A stretch of 64,000 nucleotides of DNA from Stenomitos frigidus ULC18 (GTDB lineage Bacteria > Cyanobacteriota > Cyanobacteriia > Leptolyngbyales > Leptolyngbyaceae): contig NZ_PVWK01000079.1 in the NCBI RefSeq assembly GCF_003003795.1, forward strand, positions 1-64,000, in the 5' to 3' direction. The translations under genes and the position numbers were made by a program. Positions within the stretch are counted from its first letter, which is position 1. The number at the start of each line of letters is the position of its first letter. The notes beneath the pieces were generated by a model. The model saw only the letters and a program-made list of their open reading frames with translations, was not told where the DNA came from and did no database searches. Below, in pieces: positions 35,726-43,889 of this stretch.

Positions 35726-36160
35726 ATGCCCAGTCTCTACGCCGAAATTGAAATCAACGTCTCTCGGCGACGGGTCTGGCAAGCGCTGGTGCGTAAAGAC
35801 CAATGGCTGTACTGGAATACCTATCTTTATGACTGCGATCCAAGCCAAGCGTTCAAGCAAGGAAAAGACGTTGACCTCTCGCTAAGACGCCTTCCGGGTG
35901 AAGAAGAAACCGCCTTTCAGCCAATCGTAACGCTGCTGCAACCAGAAGTCTGCTTAAAGTGGGTGTCAGCGATCCCCGGCTTCGTAAACGAGCATGTCTT
36001 CCAGCTTCAGGAAACCGGACGCGATCGCACGAAGTACATTCACCAGGAAAACTTCTCTGGGTTGCTCACCCGTGGCGTTTTCCCATTTATCCGTCAAGAT
36101 GAACAACAAGGCATGCGCCGCATGGCACGGGAGATAAAGCGATATGTGGAGGGAGAGTGA
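35726..36160 (+). CDS. SRPBCC-fold (START/polyketide cyclase-like) protein
   Basis: This 144-residue protein has the SRPBCC pattern: MPSLYAEIEINVSRRRVWQA, then WLYWNTYLYDCDP, a mid segment VTLLQPEVCLKWVSAIPGFV, NEHVFQLQETGRDRTKYIHQ, ENFSGLL and a long C-terminal helix (EQQGMRRMAREIKRYVE). These folds bind hydrophobic ligands; no specific function can be given. It lies alone between a MITE and the TIR gene, which is convergent to it. Confidence 0.8.
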   Translation: MPSLYAEIEINVSRRRVWQALVRKDQWLYWNTYLYDCDPSQAFKQGKDVDLSLRRLPGEEETAFQPIVTLLQPEVCLKWVSAIPGFVNEHVFQLQETGRDRTKYIHQENFSGLLTRGVFPFIRQDEQQGMRRMAREIKRYVEGE

Positions 36161-36227
36161 AGGGGCAGGGGAAGAGTTTTGAGTTTTGAGTTGAAAGAGA
36201 GGAGTGAGGTGAGAGGTGTGAAGAGAG

Positions 36228-36263
36228 TTTAGCCTTTAGCCTTTAGCCTTCAGCCTTTCCCTT
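36228..36263. repeat. STRR-type heptads (TTTAGCC)
   Basis: TTTAGCC repeats three times, then diverges to TTCAGCC, just after the stop of the TIR gene. The stretch before it (36173-36226) is made of GAGTTTTGA and GAGGTGA-type short repeats. Confidence 0.8.
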
Positions 36264-36269
36264 TTCCCT

Positions 36270-37169
36270 TCATCCCGATCGCTTGCCGATCACCGCTCGA
36301 ATGCCCTGCGCGACGTTGAGAAAGGCTTCGTCGCGATCGTCCCATTTGGTCACAGGCTTGGCGTTTTTAGGTAGCGCCTGTAGCTTGCCGAAAGGTGCAC
36401 CTGTCCAGTCACAGGGTTTCAGAATAATCGGGATAACGGTCGCTTCTCCAGCTTCATGGCGTTTCATGGCTTGCTCTAGCTCAAGGTCGTAACAGTAGTC
36501 AGACGCAAGAAAGTTGGCGCTGACCAGTAACAGAATGACGCTGGCTGAGTTGAGGTGCGAATCGATCGCGCCTGCCCAATCGCTTCCAGCCGTAATTTCG
36601 CGATCGTGCCAGGCAGCAATAATCCCCTGTCGCTTCAACATGCTCAGGTGAATGGCCAATTCATCCCGTAGCTCTTCATCTCGGTGAGAGTACGAGAAAA
36701 AGACGTCCGTGGGCACTGGCGGACGAGCAGATACCTGACTGGCAGCAAGTGATCGTTCTACCACCACATTCTCTGTTGGAATCGGTACTGGAGTGACGGC
36801 CGGTGCGCTGAGCAGAAACGCTTGTGCCGTCTGGAGTGCTGCCGCCAGTTCTTCATGATTGCGGGCTTTGACCGTAATTTTTCTGCCATCGACTTCTAAG
36901 GTCATTTCGATCGCAGCACTACCCACCACTGCATCCAGCGCACCGAGAACAGCTGGTGCTTGGGCAGGAGCAACCCGCGCCGTTAATAGTCCACTGAGAA
37001 AGCCACCAAAGGCTTTGCTACCTGTGGGCGGTGTAGGATCGACCACGCGATCGACCTGCTCTACGGCATCAAATTCACGCAATTGCCGCTGTAAATTTTG
37101 AGTTTTAGCTTCTAGTTCTTCGCTGTCTAGCGCTGGATCGACTAGGTTAAAGGTAATGTGTACAGTCAA
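36270..37169 (-). CDS. TIR-domain protein with N-terminal EACC1-like domain
   Basis: This 299-residue protein has two parts. Residues about 1-125 have an alpha/beta segment: MTVHITFNLVDP, LQRQLREFDAVEQVDRVVDP, the small-residue stretch AVLGALDAVVGSAAIEMTLE, then DGRKITVKARNHEELAAALQ. This fits the effector-associated constant component EACC1. Residues about 155-295 are a TIR domain: VFFSYSHRDEELRDELAIHL, then IIAAWHDREITAGSDWAGAI, ASVILLLVSANFLASDYCYD and LELEQAMKRHEAGEATVIPI; the Glu of LELEQAM is the candidate NADase residue. EACC1 proteins are known from predicted NTP-dependent conflict systems. No partner gene is adjacent. Immune function is inference. Confidence 0.75.
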   Translation of the reverse strand: MTVHITFNLVDPALDSEELEAKTQNLQRQLREFDAVEQVDRVVDPTPPTGSKAFGGFLSGLLTARVAPAQAPAVLGALDAVVGSAAIEMTLEVDGRKITVKARNHEELAAALQTAQAFLLSAPAVTPVPIPTENVVVERSLAASQVSARPPVPTDVFFSYSHRDEELRDELAIHLSMLKRQGIIAAWHDREITAGSDWAGAIDSHLNSASVILLLVSANFLASDYCYDLELEQAMKRHEAGEATVIPIILKPCDWTGAPFGKLQALPKNAKPVTKWDDRDEAFLNVAQGIRAVIGKRSG

Positions 37170-37579
37170 GATCGATTCCTGGAGAAGGCAGAGGATAGCT
37201 TCGAGTTTTTCTCTAGAAGGAGAGAACTCTAAAGAGCGATACCTTCTGAAGGTTCGCAGCCATATTCTACATCAAGCTCTTTATGGAGCTTTGCTTAATG
37301 GAGGGTTCAAGCAGAATGCGACTTCGTAGCATGACCAGAGAATCGAAAACAAAATTTACAAATTTGAGCTAAAATTTACAAACAGCAATGTTGTAAAAAA
37401 TCTAACCATCAATTTTTAACTGGCAGCATAATTTAAATCAAACTTGATATAAAGGCGTTTAACCCTCACTGATTTAATTTTCTTATAGACGACACGGCAA
37501 ACTCTGACTCTGAAATGATTGCAGTGTCCTTCACAATTTGTTACAACGTAGTGAGACAACCCTCGGGACGAAAGACCGC
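37170..37579. other. TIR/DUF2993 divergent intergenic region
   Basis: A 410-nt A/T-rich gap. It has no gene, tRNA or strong hairpin. Its richness in A/T (for example AAAATTTACAAATTTGAGCT near 37350) contrasts with the neighbouring genes, and both promoters should lie here. Confidence 0.45.
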
Positions 37580-38365
37580 ATGATTGGTGGCTTCACTGCA
37601 CCCCCTACCGGCACCGACTTTGGCGAACGTATGCTCAACAAAGTCCTCAGCCAATCAATCCGTCATCTGTTCTCCCAATGCGAGTCAGTTGATGTTGCCA
37701 TTCGCTGTTCTCCTTCTAGCAAGCTGCTACAGGGGAGCGTTGACAACTTTAAGATGAGCGGTAGCCGTTTGGTCATCCGCAAGGACTTTTTTGTCGAATC
37801 GATGTCGTTTGAAACCGATGCGGTCTCGATCGACTTTGGCTCTGTTTTGAGCGGTAAAGTGCGTCTAAGGCAGCCAACACAGGCGATCGCGCAAGTTGTC
37901 CTCACTGAAGACGGCATCAACCAGGCATTTACAGCAGAATTGGTGCAAAAACGCCTCCAGAACATTGACACGCCTGAACTCACTAACTTGTCAGGTGGCG
38001 AGCCTGTTTCTTTTACAGATATCAATCTTCAGTTGCTGCCTGATAGCCGGATCAAGATTTTTGCTAAGGCTGAGCTTCCTAATGGCACCATACCGATTAG
38101 CCTTTTGGCGACTTTAGCAGTCGAGCGTCGTCGTCGAATCTCGTTTCAAAACCCGCAGTTTAACGCAGATGCTGTATTAGAGGAAGTGAGAGGCGTTTCA
38201 AAGGTGCTGACGATGGCCTTTGCAGAGATCCTCGACAATATGGTGGATCTCGATCGCTTTGACTTAGATGGTGTGACCATGCGTATCAACCGTCTGGAGA
38301 CACAGGGAAAGCAGCTTATTTTCAGCGGCTATGCCCAGATTGAGCACTTTCCAGGCAGCAAATAG
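37580..38365 (+). CDS. DUF2993 (LmeA-like) protein
   Basis: This 261-residue protein matches the cyanobacterial DUF2993 family: GERMLNKVLSQSIRHLFSQC, VDVAIRCSPSSKLLQGSVDN, FKMSGSRLVIRKDFFVESMS, FETDAVSIDFGSVLSGKVRL and a C-terminal FDLDGVTMRINRLETQGKQL. The family is predicted to have a lipid-binding tubular fold. No signal peptide is evident, so it is probably cytoplasmic or peripheral. ATG at 37580 is taken as start instead of a TTG 14 codons earlier. Confidence 0.8.
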   Translation: MIGGFTAPPTGTDFGERMLNKVLSQSIRHLFSQCESVDVAIRCSPSSKLLQGSVDNFKMSGSRLVIRKDFFVESMSFETDAVSIDFGSVLSGKVRLRQPTQAIAQVVLTEDGINQAFTAELVQKRLQNIDTPELTNLSGGEPVSFTDINLQLLPDSRIKIFAKAELPNGTIPISLLATLAVERRRRISFQNPQFNADAVLEEVRGVSKVLTMAFAEILDNMVDLDRFDLDGVTMRINRLETQGKQLIFSGYAQIEHFPGSK

Positions 38366-38396
38366 CGCAAGCACGATCGTTACAGAGCAATCGCAT

Positions 38397-38520
38397 AAGA
38401 GATTTCTAGCAAACAAAACACCCATAATGGCAGGTTTGATCACAAGGTTAACGGCTAGAGGGCAAGACTTTGGCAACACCTGCCCCTACCCAACGGTAAA
38501 TTTTTTCTTGAAATCTCCTT
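38397..38520 (+). mobile_element. MITE-like element, copy 3
   Basis: Left AAGAGATTTCTAGCAAACAA and right TTTTTTCTTGAAATCTCCTT. It shares with copy 2 the words GGTTTGATCAC, GGTTAACGGCTAGAG and TTTGGCAACACCTGCCCC. It is inserted in the gap between DUF2993 and the PAP2-like gene; flanking TA on the left fits TA-targeting elements. Confidence 0.8.
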
Positions 38521-38552
38521 AGAAGGGGCTTGGCAGTGCCAAGCCCCTTTTT

Positions 38553-39008
38553 TTAGTAAGCAATTTCGGCAAGCCAGGAGATCGCAATCCCCAAGATTGA
38601 GCCAGCAATAACTTGAACGGGTGTATGACCGAGCAATTCTTTCAGGCGATCTTCATTAAATTGCTGGTCTTCCTGAAAAAACTCGTCAATGATTTGGTTC
38701 AAAATCCGTGCTTGCTTGCCAGCCGCTTGACGCACCCCAGCCGCGTCGTACATCACAATCACAGCAAAAATGATCGCGATCGCAAACTGCGAACTTGCCC
38801 AACCAGCTGTTTGCCCAACGCCCGTCGCCAGTGCGGCTACCAGCGCTGAATGAGCACTGGGCATCCCACCTGTTTCAACCAGCACCCGCAGATTGACTTT
38901 GTGGTGTTTGGCAAACTCAATGACTAGTTTCAGGGCTTGAGCCAATAAACAAGCTACAAGCGCAACCAGCAGTACCTGGTTATGGATAATGTCGCCAAAG
39001 TCCTGCAT
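38553..39008 (-). CDS. Divergent PAP2 (DUF212) membrane phosphatase-like protein
   Basis: This 151-residue multi-pass protein has the DUF212 signature: LVETGGMPSAHSALVAALAT, then VMYDAAGVRQAAGKQARILN and LKELLGHTPVQVIAGSILGI. These correspond to the phosphatase-like SAHS and GHTPxQV motifs of the divergent PAP2 family. It probably acts on a membrane-linked phosphate ester; substrate unknown. Its gene lies just downstream of crtE on the same strand, an arrangement seen in many cyanobacteria, with about 100 nt between. Confidence 0.88.
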   Translation of the reverse strand: MQDFGDIIHNQVLLVALVACLLAQALKLVIEFAKHHKVNLRVLVETGGMPSAHSALVAALATGVGQTAGWASSQFAIAIIFAVIVMYDAAGVRQAAGKQARILNQIIDEFFQEDQQFNEDRLKELLGHTPVQVIAGSILGIAISWLAEIAY

Positions 39009-39105
39009 GTGTTTTGCGTTGAAGGGGGAGAATAAAAGGAAGGGATGAAGGATAAAGGATAATGCAGCGTATTCGTTTTTTAGCCCTTAGCCTTTAACCT
39101 TGCAA

Positions 39106-40032
39106 TCAGTGGGTACGAGCGGTGATGAAGTCAGCGATCGCCGTCAGTGGTTTGGCGCGATCGCCAAAGTCAGCCAGTTGTGCTTTAGCCTTCTGGACTA
39201 ACGACTGTGCTTGACTTTTAGACTCCTCTAAACCCCAAACACTAGGATACGTTGCCTTCTGCGCTCGCAGGTCTTTCCCAGCCGTTTTGCCTAGCTCTTC
39301 CTGAGTGGCAGTAATGTCCAAAATATCATCCACGATTTGAAACGCGAGCCCAATATGTTGGGCATAGCGAGAGAGTCGCTGCAAATCGACATCAGAAATG
39401 CCTGCCAGAATGCCACCCGATGTTACCGATGCTTCGAGCAGTGCTGCTGTTTTGTGGTTATGGATGAAGTTGAGGGTTTCCAGGCAAATAGCGGTATTGC
39501 CTTCCGATTCCAGATCAACCACCTGCCCGCCGACGAGCCCGGCTGCGCCAACGGCACGACCGAGAATAGCGACAATCCGCAAGAGGCGATCGTTCGGTAC
39601 ATTCTTAGTCTCCATTGCCACATGCTCAAACGCGTAGGCAAGCAAACCATCACCTGCCAGGATGGCGATATCTTCACCATACACCTTGTGGTTGGTCAAC
39701 TTACCACGACGATAATCATCGTTATCCATGGCGGGTAGATCGTCATGGATCAACGACATTGTATGAATCATTTCCAACGCACAGGCCGTTGGCATGGCCA
39801 TGTCGATCGTGCCACCAATCAATTCACACGTGGCTAGACAGAGAATCGGACGCAGCCGCTTGCCGCCTGCCAGCAGCGAGTAGCGCATAGCATCGTAAAT
39901 TTTCTCTGGATAGATCACTGGGAGGGAACGATCGAGCGCCACTTCTACGAGAGTTTGTCGTTCTTGTAGATAGGCTGCCAGATCAAAATGGAGTTCCTTC
40001 TGGGACGTGTGCATTTTGTCTGATAAAACCAT
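39106..40032 (-). CDS. crtE: Geranylgeranyl/polyprenyl diphosphate synthase
   Basis: This 308-residue trans-prenyltransferase supplies precursors for carotenoids, chlorophyll phytyl chains and quinones. First aspartate-rich motif: [19 protein letters not shown]. Second: [20 protein letters not shown]. Other conserved blocks are [20 protein letters not shown] and [11 protein letters not shown] at 40032 has a GGGAGG site at the right distance; an internal ATG at 40014 is possible. The next gene upstream on the same strand is folD, with about 200 nt between. Product chain length (GGPP) is inferred from family position. Confidence 0.9.
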   Translation of the reverse strand: MVLSDKMHTSQKELHFDLAAYLQERQTLVEVALDRSLPVIYPEKIYDAMRYSLLAGGKRLRPILCLATCELIGGTIDMAMPTACALEMIHTMSLIHDDLPAMDNDDYRRGKLTNHKVYGEDIAILAGDGLLAYAFEHVAMETKNVPNDRLLRIVAILGRAVGAAGLVGGQVVDLESEGNTAICLETLNFIHNHKTAALLEASVTSGGILAGISDVDLQRLSRYAQHIGLAFQIVDDILDITATQEELGKTAGKDLRAQKATYPSVWGLEESKSQAQSLVQKAKAQLADFGDRAKPLTAIADFITARTH

Positions 40033-40235
40033 TTCTCTATCTCCCTCCCCGTTGTCACTTTAGTTACACCACAATCACACCGACCGATCGCGATCCCTCA
40101 ATCATTCGTTATCCCTCAATCATTCTACGGAGGTTTCTGCACTCATGAGACATTGAGTTCTTTGACTCCTTTCGGCGCAGGCAGAGAAAAGGCTTTGAAC
40201 TTTAGATGTCAGCGTGCTCAGAGCCGAGCGAATGG

Positions 40236-41102
40236 CTACCGTGCGTGATAGCTGAGCACCGTATTTTGCAGCAGCATGGCAACCGTCATCGGGCCGACAC
40301 CACCCGGTACGGGCGTAATCATCTTCGCTACAGATTGAGCAGAGGCAAAGTTAACATCCCCTACCAGGCGAGATTTGCCACTGGCATCGGTAATCCGGTT
40401 CATACCGACATCAATCACGATCGCCCCTGGTTTCACCATATCCGCCGTAATGAGCTCTGGGCGACCGACTGCGACCACAAGAATATCAGCCATCCGAGCG
40501 ATCGCGCCAAGATCGGGAGTGCGAGAATGGGCGATCGTGACCGTTGCATCTGCTTCCAGCAACATTAGTGCCTGCGGTTTGCCCACTAGAATGCTGCGTC
40601 CAATCACCACCGCGTGTTGCCCTATGGGGTTGACCTCATACGCCTCTAGCAGCCGCATGACGCCCGCAGGCGTACAGCTTCGTAGACCAGGCTCACCTCG
40701 CACCAAACGTCCCAGGTTCACCGGATGAAGCCCATCAGCATCTTTGTCGGGGTCAATCTGATTCAGTAGGGCGACAGCATCCAGATGCTCCGGTAAGGGC
40801 AACTGCACGAGAATACCATCGACCTGATCGTCCACATTCAGCGCTGCGATCGCCTGCGTTAACTCAGCCTGGGTTGCCGTTGCCGGAAAATGCTGACCAA
40901 AGGACGCAATCCCCACATTGGCACAGGCGCGTTCTTTGTTGCGGACATAAGCAGCGCTGGCAGGGTTATCCCCAACCATCAATACCGCCAGACCAGGGGG
41001 GCGCCCTTTTGGGGCTTGTAAGGCTTGAACCTGCTGCGTCAGATCGGTTTGAATGGAGTTCGCTAGGGCTTTGCCGTCAAGCAGGAGAGCAGTAGAAGAC
41101 AT
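40236..41102 (-). CDS. folD: Methylenetetrahydrofolate dehydrogenase/cyclohydrolase FolD
   Basis: This 288-residue bifunctional enzyme interconverts one-carbon folates. Motifs: [20 protein letters not shown], with the Tyr-x3-Lys site in [40 protein letters not shown], the [15 protein letters not shown] loop and the closing [20 protein letters not shown]. Length and order are typical. Start ATG at 41102. Confidence 0.96.
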   Translation of the reverse strand: MSSTALLLDGKALANSIQTDLTQQVQALQAPKGRPPGLAVLMVGDNPASAAYVRNKERACANVGIASFGQHFPATATQAELTQAIAALNVDDQVDGILVQLPLPEHLDAVALLNQIDPDKDADGLHPVNLGRLVRGEPGLRSCTPAGVMRLLEAYEVNPIGQHAVVIGRSILVGKPQALMLLEADATVTIAHSRTPDLGAIARMADILVVAVGRPELITADMVKPGAIVIDVGMNRITDASGKSRLVGDVNFASAQSVAKMITPVPGGVGPMTVAMLLQNTVLSYHAR

Positions 41103-41238
41103 GCGTCAGAATGAAGGCAGCGATCGCTACCGCACAAATGGTCAAACCTTAACGTCTGTGCTAACACAGCGTTAGGCTGTTCACAAGTGTCGCAGATCCA
41201 GCGTCCCTTTTTGTCAATCTTCAGAGGATAGAAGTGCG

Positions 41239-41685
41239 ATGTGGTTAGCAAAAGCTCACACTCAATGGTCAGTCGTTACTCTGTTAGCGATGACGATCAT
41301 CGGCTGTGCTCCACTCAGTGGGTCGAAACCAGACAGCGTTATGCAGCCCGTCGGGTTTGCGATCGACGCGAGCACCATTGCTACGGTCAAACAAACGTCT
41401 CAGATGAATGCCATTGTCCAAATCAAAGGTAGGGTCAGCAACCGTGCTCCGCTCCTTGGTAAAACGGCCTATGAGCTTCAAGACCCGACCGGAAGTATCT
41501 GGGTGCTGACCACTGACCCAATCCCAACCATTGGGGATGAGATTGTACTGAAAGGCAAACTCCTTTATCGCAGCATTCAACTGAATGGTAAAGAACAGGG
41601 ATCGCTTTACATTGAGCAGCAGCAACAGCTGCAGCGGAAACCGGCACTGAAAAGCGATCACGCGGGGATGAAGGATGAAGGATGA
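41239..41685 (+). CDS. Exported OB-fold-like protein, possible lipoprotein
   Basis: This 148-residue protein has a signal-like N-terminus (SVVTLLAMTIIGC) with a lipobox-like Cys, followed by a small beta-barrel domain (AIVQIKGRVSNRAPLLGKTA, YELQDPTGSIWVLTTDPIPT) of OB-fold type. It may bind a ligand at the outer face of the membrane; no specific role is recognised. The last residues (HAGMKDEG) come from a GATGAAG repeat region that also holds the start of the Nudix gene, so the two genes overlap by 11 nt and are probably translationally coupled. Confidence 0.65.
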   Translation: MWLAKAHTQWSVVTLLAMTIIGCAPLSGSKPDSVMQPVGFAIDASTIATVKQTSQMNAIVQIKGRVSNRAPLLGKTAYELQDPTGSIWVLTTDPIPTIGDEIVLKGKLLYRSIQLNGKEQGSLYIEQQQQLQRKPALKSDHAGMKDEG

Positions 41686-42121
41686 AACGAGTCAAGAGCA
41701 ACGCCATAGAGTTGCGATCGCTATCCTGCACCAAGACGGCAAATTTTTGCTCCAACTCCGCGATGACATTCCTGGTATTTTCTATCCAGGCCATTGGGCA
41801 CTTTTTGGGGGGCATATTGAGCCAGGTGAAAGCCCTGATGAAGCCATGCAGCGGGAGTTGCGGGAAGAAATTGGCTATGCCCCAGCCACGTTAAACCAGT
41901 TTGCTTTATATGAAGACACTCAAGTGGTTCGCTATGTTTACCACGGCGAGCTGGATGTGGATGTTAGTCAGCTCGTGCTGCATGAGGGATGGGATATGGC
42001 GTTGGCAACCTCTGAAGAAATTGGTCAAGGCGATCGCTACTCACAGCAAGCTAAGCAGAGACGGCCTTTAGGCAAACCCCATCAACGCATCTTGCTAGAC
42101 TTTATGGCGCGTAGCGGCTAA
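41675..42121 (+). CDS. Nudix hydrolase
   Basis: This is a 148-residue pyrophosphohydrolase. The Nudix box is complete: GHIEPGESPDEAMQRELREE followed by IGY, matching Gx5Ex7REUxEExGU. It is preceded by VAIAILHQDGKFLLQLRDDI and FYPGHWALFGG. Substrate unknown (MutT-like or NDP-sugar hydrolases are possible). The start at 41675 overlaps the end of the upstream gene. Confidence 0.92.
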   Translation: MKDETSQEQRHRVAIAILHQDGKFLLQLRDDIPGIFYPGHWALFGGHIEPGESPDEAMQRELREEIGYAPATLNQFALYEDTQVVRYVYHGELDVDVSQLVLHEGWDMALATSEEIGQGDRYSQQAKQRRPLGKPHQRILLDFMARSG

Positions 42122-42660
42122 AAGCAAATGGCGACTGTATGGGTACTTTCGCTCTGGAGAGAGGCTAAAGCACTGGCTCAAAAACAAACGACCAAGCAAC
42201 AAGATTCGAACGAGTAAGGGTTTTGTTAGAACTCACCTAAAGCCCCAGTATGATGGCGAAAAGATAAGCAACGCAGAGGTACTTAGCGTGAATATGGGCA
42301 CTCTCAGAGAATACAAAAGAGGCAATCAGAAAAAAGGACCGTAGTCACCTGGCGGCGTTTTTTCTGCGTGTCATCAGTGACAATAGAATGTTATTAACGT
42401 GCTGAATTAACATGCCAATAGAGGAATTGCATATCCCAGAACCTCAGTGCCTCAATCAATCCATAGTTTTTACAGCAAGTCTTCTGGAAACGACTCATGC
42501 CCGTGTGAATCCCATCTTTAGGTATAAACTGATACTCTCAACTTTTAAGGTTTTCCTCCCTCTTGCCGAATGGTCTATGACACATACTTTCGGCAGTGGA
42601 AACTCCGGTACCTTAGTGAAGTGATGAACCTAATTCCTAAACTAGGCTGCTGAATTGCCA
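42122..42660. other. Intergenic before the GGDEF gene; one hairpin
   Basis: CAGAAAAAA (about 42326-42335) and TTTTTTCTG (about 42357-42366) can pair around GGACCGTAGTCACCTGGCGG, which could terminate transcription. A 70-codon frame at 42412-42624 has no recognisable family and no clear ribosome site, so I do not call it. Confidence 0.4.
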
Positions 42661-43677
42661 ATGGACGCTTCGATTCTATTAGTCGGAGGTGATGACTTTC
42701 TAGCAACACTTCTGGTTCGTATCCGTAACTTAGTCAGTTGCACAGTAGAGATCGCACCGAATCCTAGCGAGGCGATGCCGCTGATCCAGGCGCAGCAGCC
42801 AGATCTTGTCATTCTGCAAGGAAATCAGCCTGGTGGGTTAGAGCTTTGTCGCCAAATCAAAGAGCAAACTCGCCTCGCCTGGATTTATTGCATTCTGCTG
42901 GACTACCCAACCCAAATGCTGGCAGAGGCATGGCGCGATCGCTTCTGGGAGATGGAGTGCCGAGCGGAAGCGTTAGAAAGTGGTGCCGATGCCTACCTAT
43001 GGTGCCCCAAAAATGATGCGAAAGGCGAAGCGCTCGACATTGACGTCATTTTTCAGCAAGATCGCTTACTCAGCTCTCAGATTGCCTCTGGGCTGCGCAC
43101 GGTAAAGAATCACCGCGAACTGATGCGGACAAACGACATTTTGTCTGCGATCGCCCTTTCAGACCCACTGACCGAGCTGAACAATCGCCGCGCACTGGAT
43201 TGGGAACTCCCCCGTCAGGTGCAGAATGCCCGTTCACGCTCTGAGCAAATGAGCGCCCTGATGCTCGATGTTGATTACTTCAAAAATATCAACGATACGT
43301 ATGGTCATCCCGTTGGCGATCGCGCCCTGCAGCTAATCTCAGGTCGCCTACGGCACAACCTCCGGTTTCGCGATACGCTATTTCGCTACGGTGGCGAAGA
43401 GTTTGTCATTCTTTTGAGTAATACGGATGAACAAGAAGCGCTGCTGGTGGGTCGTCGACTCTGCCGCTTAATTAGTGACCAGACCTTTGCGATCGACGAG
43501 ACCCTCAGTCTTGACATGACCATTAGCGCGGGGGCGTCCTCTCTTAAAGAGAGTGACGACTCGAAGGGTGCCAGTCTCTTGAAGCGTGCCGATCAAAATC
43601 TACTCAAAGCAAAAGCCGCCGGACGAAACCGGGTGATCGGCGGCGAGGATGAAGAACCAGAATTAGTAAAACATTAA
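42661..43677 (+). CDS. Response-regulator-like diguanylate cyclase (degenerate REC + GGDEF)
   Basis: This 338-residue protein has an N-terminal receiver-like domain, ASILLVGGDDFLATLLVRIR, where the phospho-acceptor strand reads PDLVILQGNQPGG, with Gln in place of the usual Asp. An insertion (YPTQMLAEAWRDRFWEMECR) lies between the central strands. The GGDEF domain begins at about DPLTELNNRRALDWELPRQV. Its active site RYGGEEFVILL is intact, and an inhibitory RxxD (RFRD) lies 5 residues before it. It should make c-di-GMP, but not be switched by standard phosphorylation. ATG at 42661; monocistronic. Confidence 0.9.
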   Translation: MDASILLVGGDDFLATLLVRIRNLVSCTVEIAPNPSEAMPLIQAQQPDLVILQGNQPGGLELCRQIKEQTRLAWIYCILLDYPTQMLAEAWRDRFWEMECRAEALESGADAYLWCPKNDAKGEALDIDVIFQQDRLLSSQIASGLRTVKNHRELMRTNDILSAIALSDPLTELNNRRALDWELPRQVQNARSRSEQMSALMLDVDYFKNINDTYGHPVGDRALQLISGRLRHNLRFRDTLFRYGGEEFVILLSNTDEQEALLVGRRLCRLISDQTFAIDETLSLDMTISAGASSLKESDDSKGASLLKRADQNLLKAKAAGRNRVIGGEDEEPELVKH

Positions 43678-43706
43678 AATTTAAACATTAAAAGCCTCGC
43701 CAGGTT

Positions 43707-43802
43707 CTTAGGACTTGTTAAAAAATAACTGCACACTTTTGGCTTAGCTATCGGCTATCAGCTATCAGCTATCAGCTTTTCTCTGATTGCTGACCGCTAC
43801 GG
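43707..43802 (+). repeat. Dispersed ~100-bp element, copy A
   Basis: Begins TTAGGACTTGTTAAAAAATA, ACTGCACACTTTTGGCTTAG, continues with CTATCAG units and ends CTCTGATTGCTGACCGCTAC. Its reverse complement recurs at 61975-62083. No ORF. It lies in the gap between the GGDEF gene and the helicase gene. Confidence 0.8.
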
Positions 43803-43889
43803 TCAATGACATTCTGTCTTTACAGTCGCTTACCTTTTTGGTGGCATCCATGCTGCAACTCGGAACCATTTTTTAACGGTTCATTGCCT

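Noticed and set aside
42190-42225. tRNA-like GATTCGAACGAG sequence
   Set aside because: Resembles a T-loop but no cloverleaf, anticodon arm or acceptor pairing can be drawn around it.
42412-42624. 70-codon plus-strand frame before the GGDEF gene
   Set aside because: No clear ribosome site, no recognisable family, in an A/T-rich gap; not supported as a gene.
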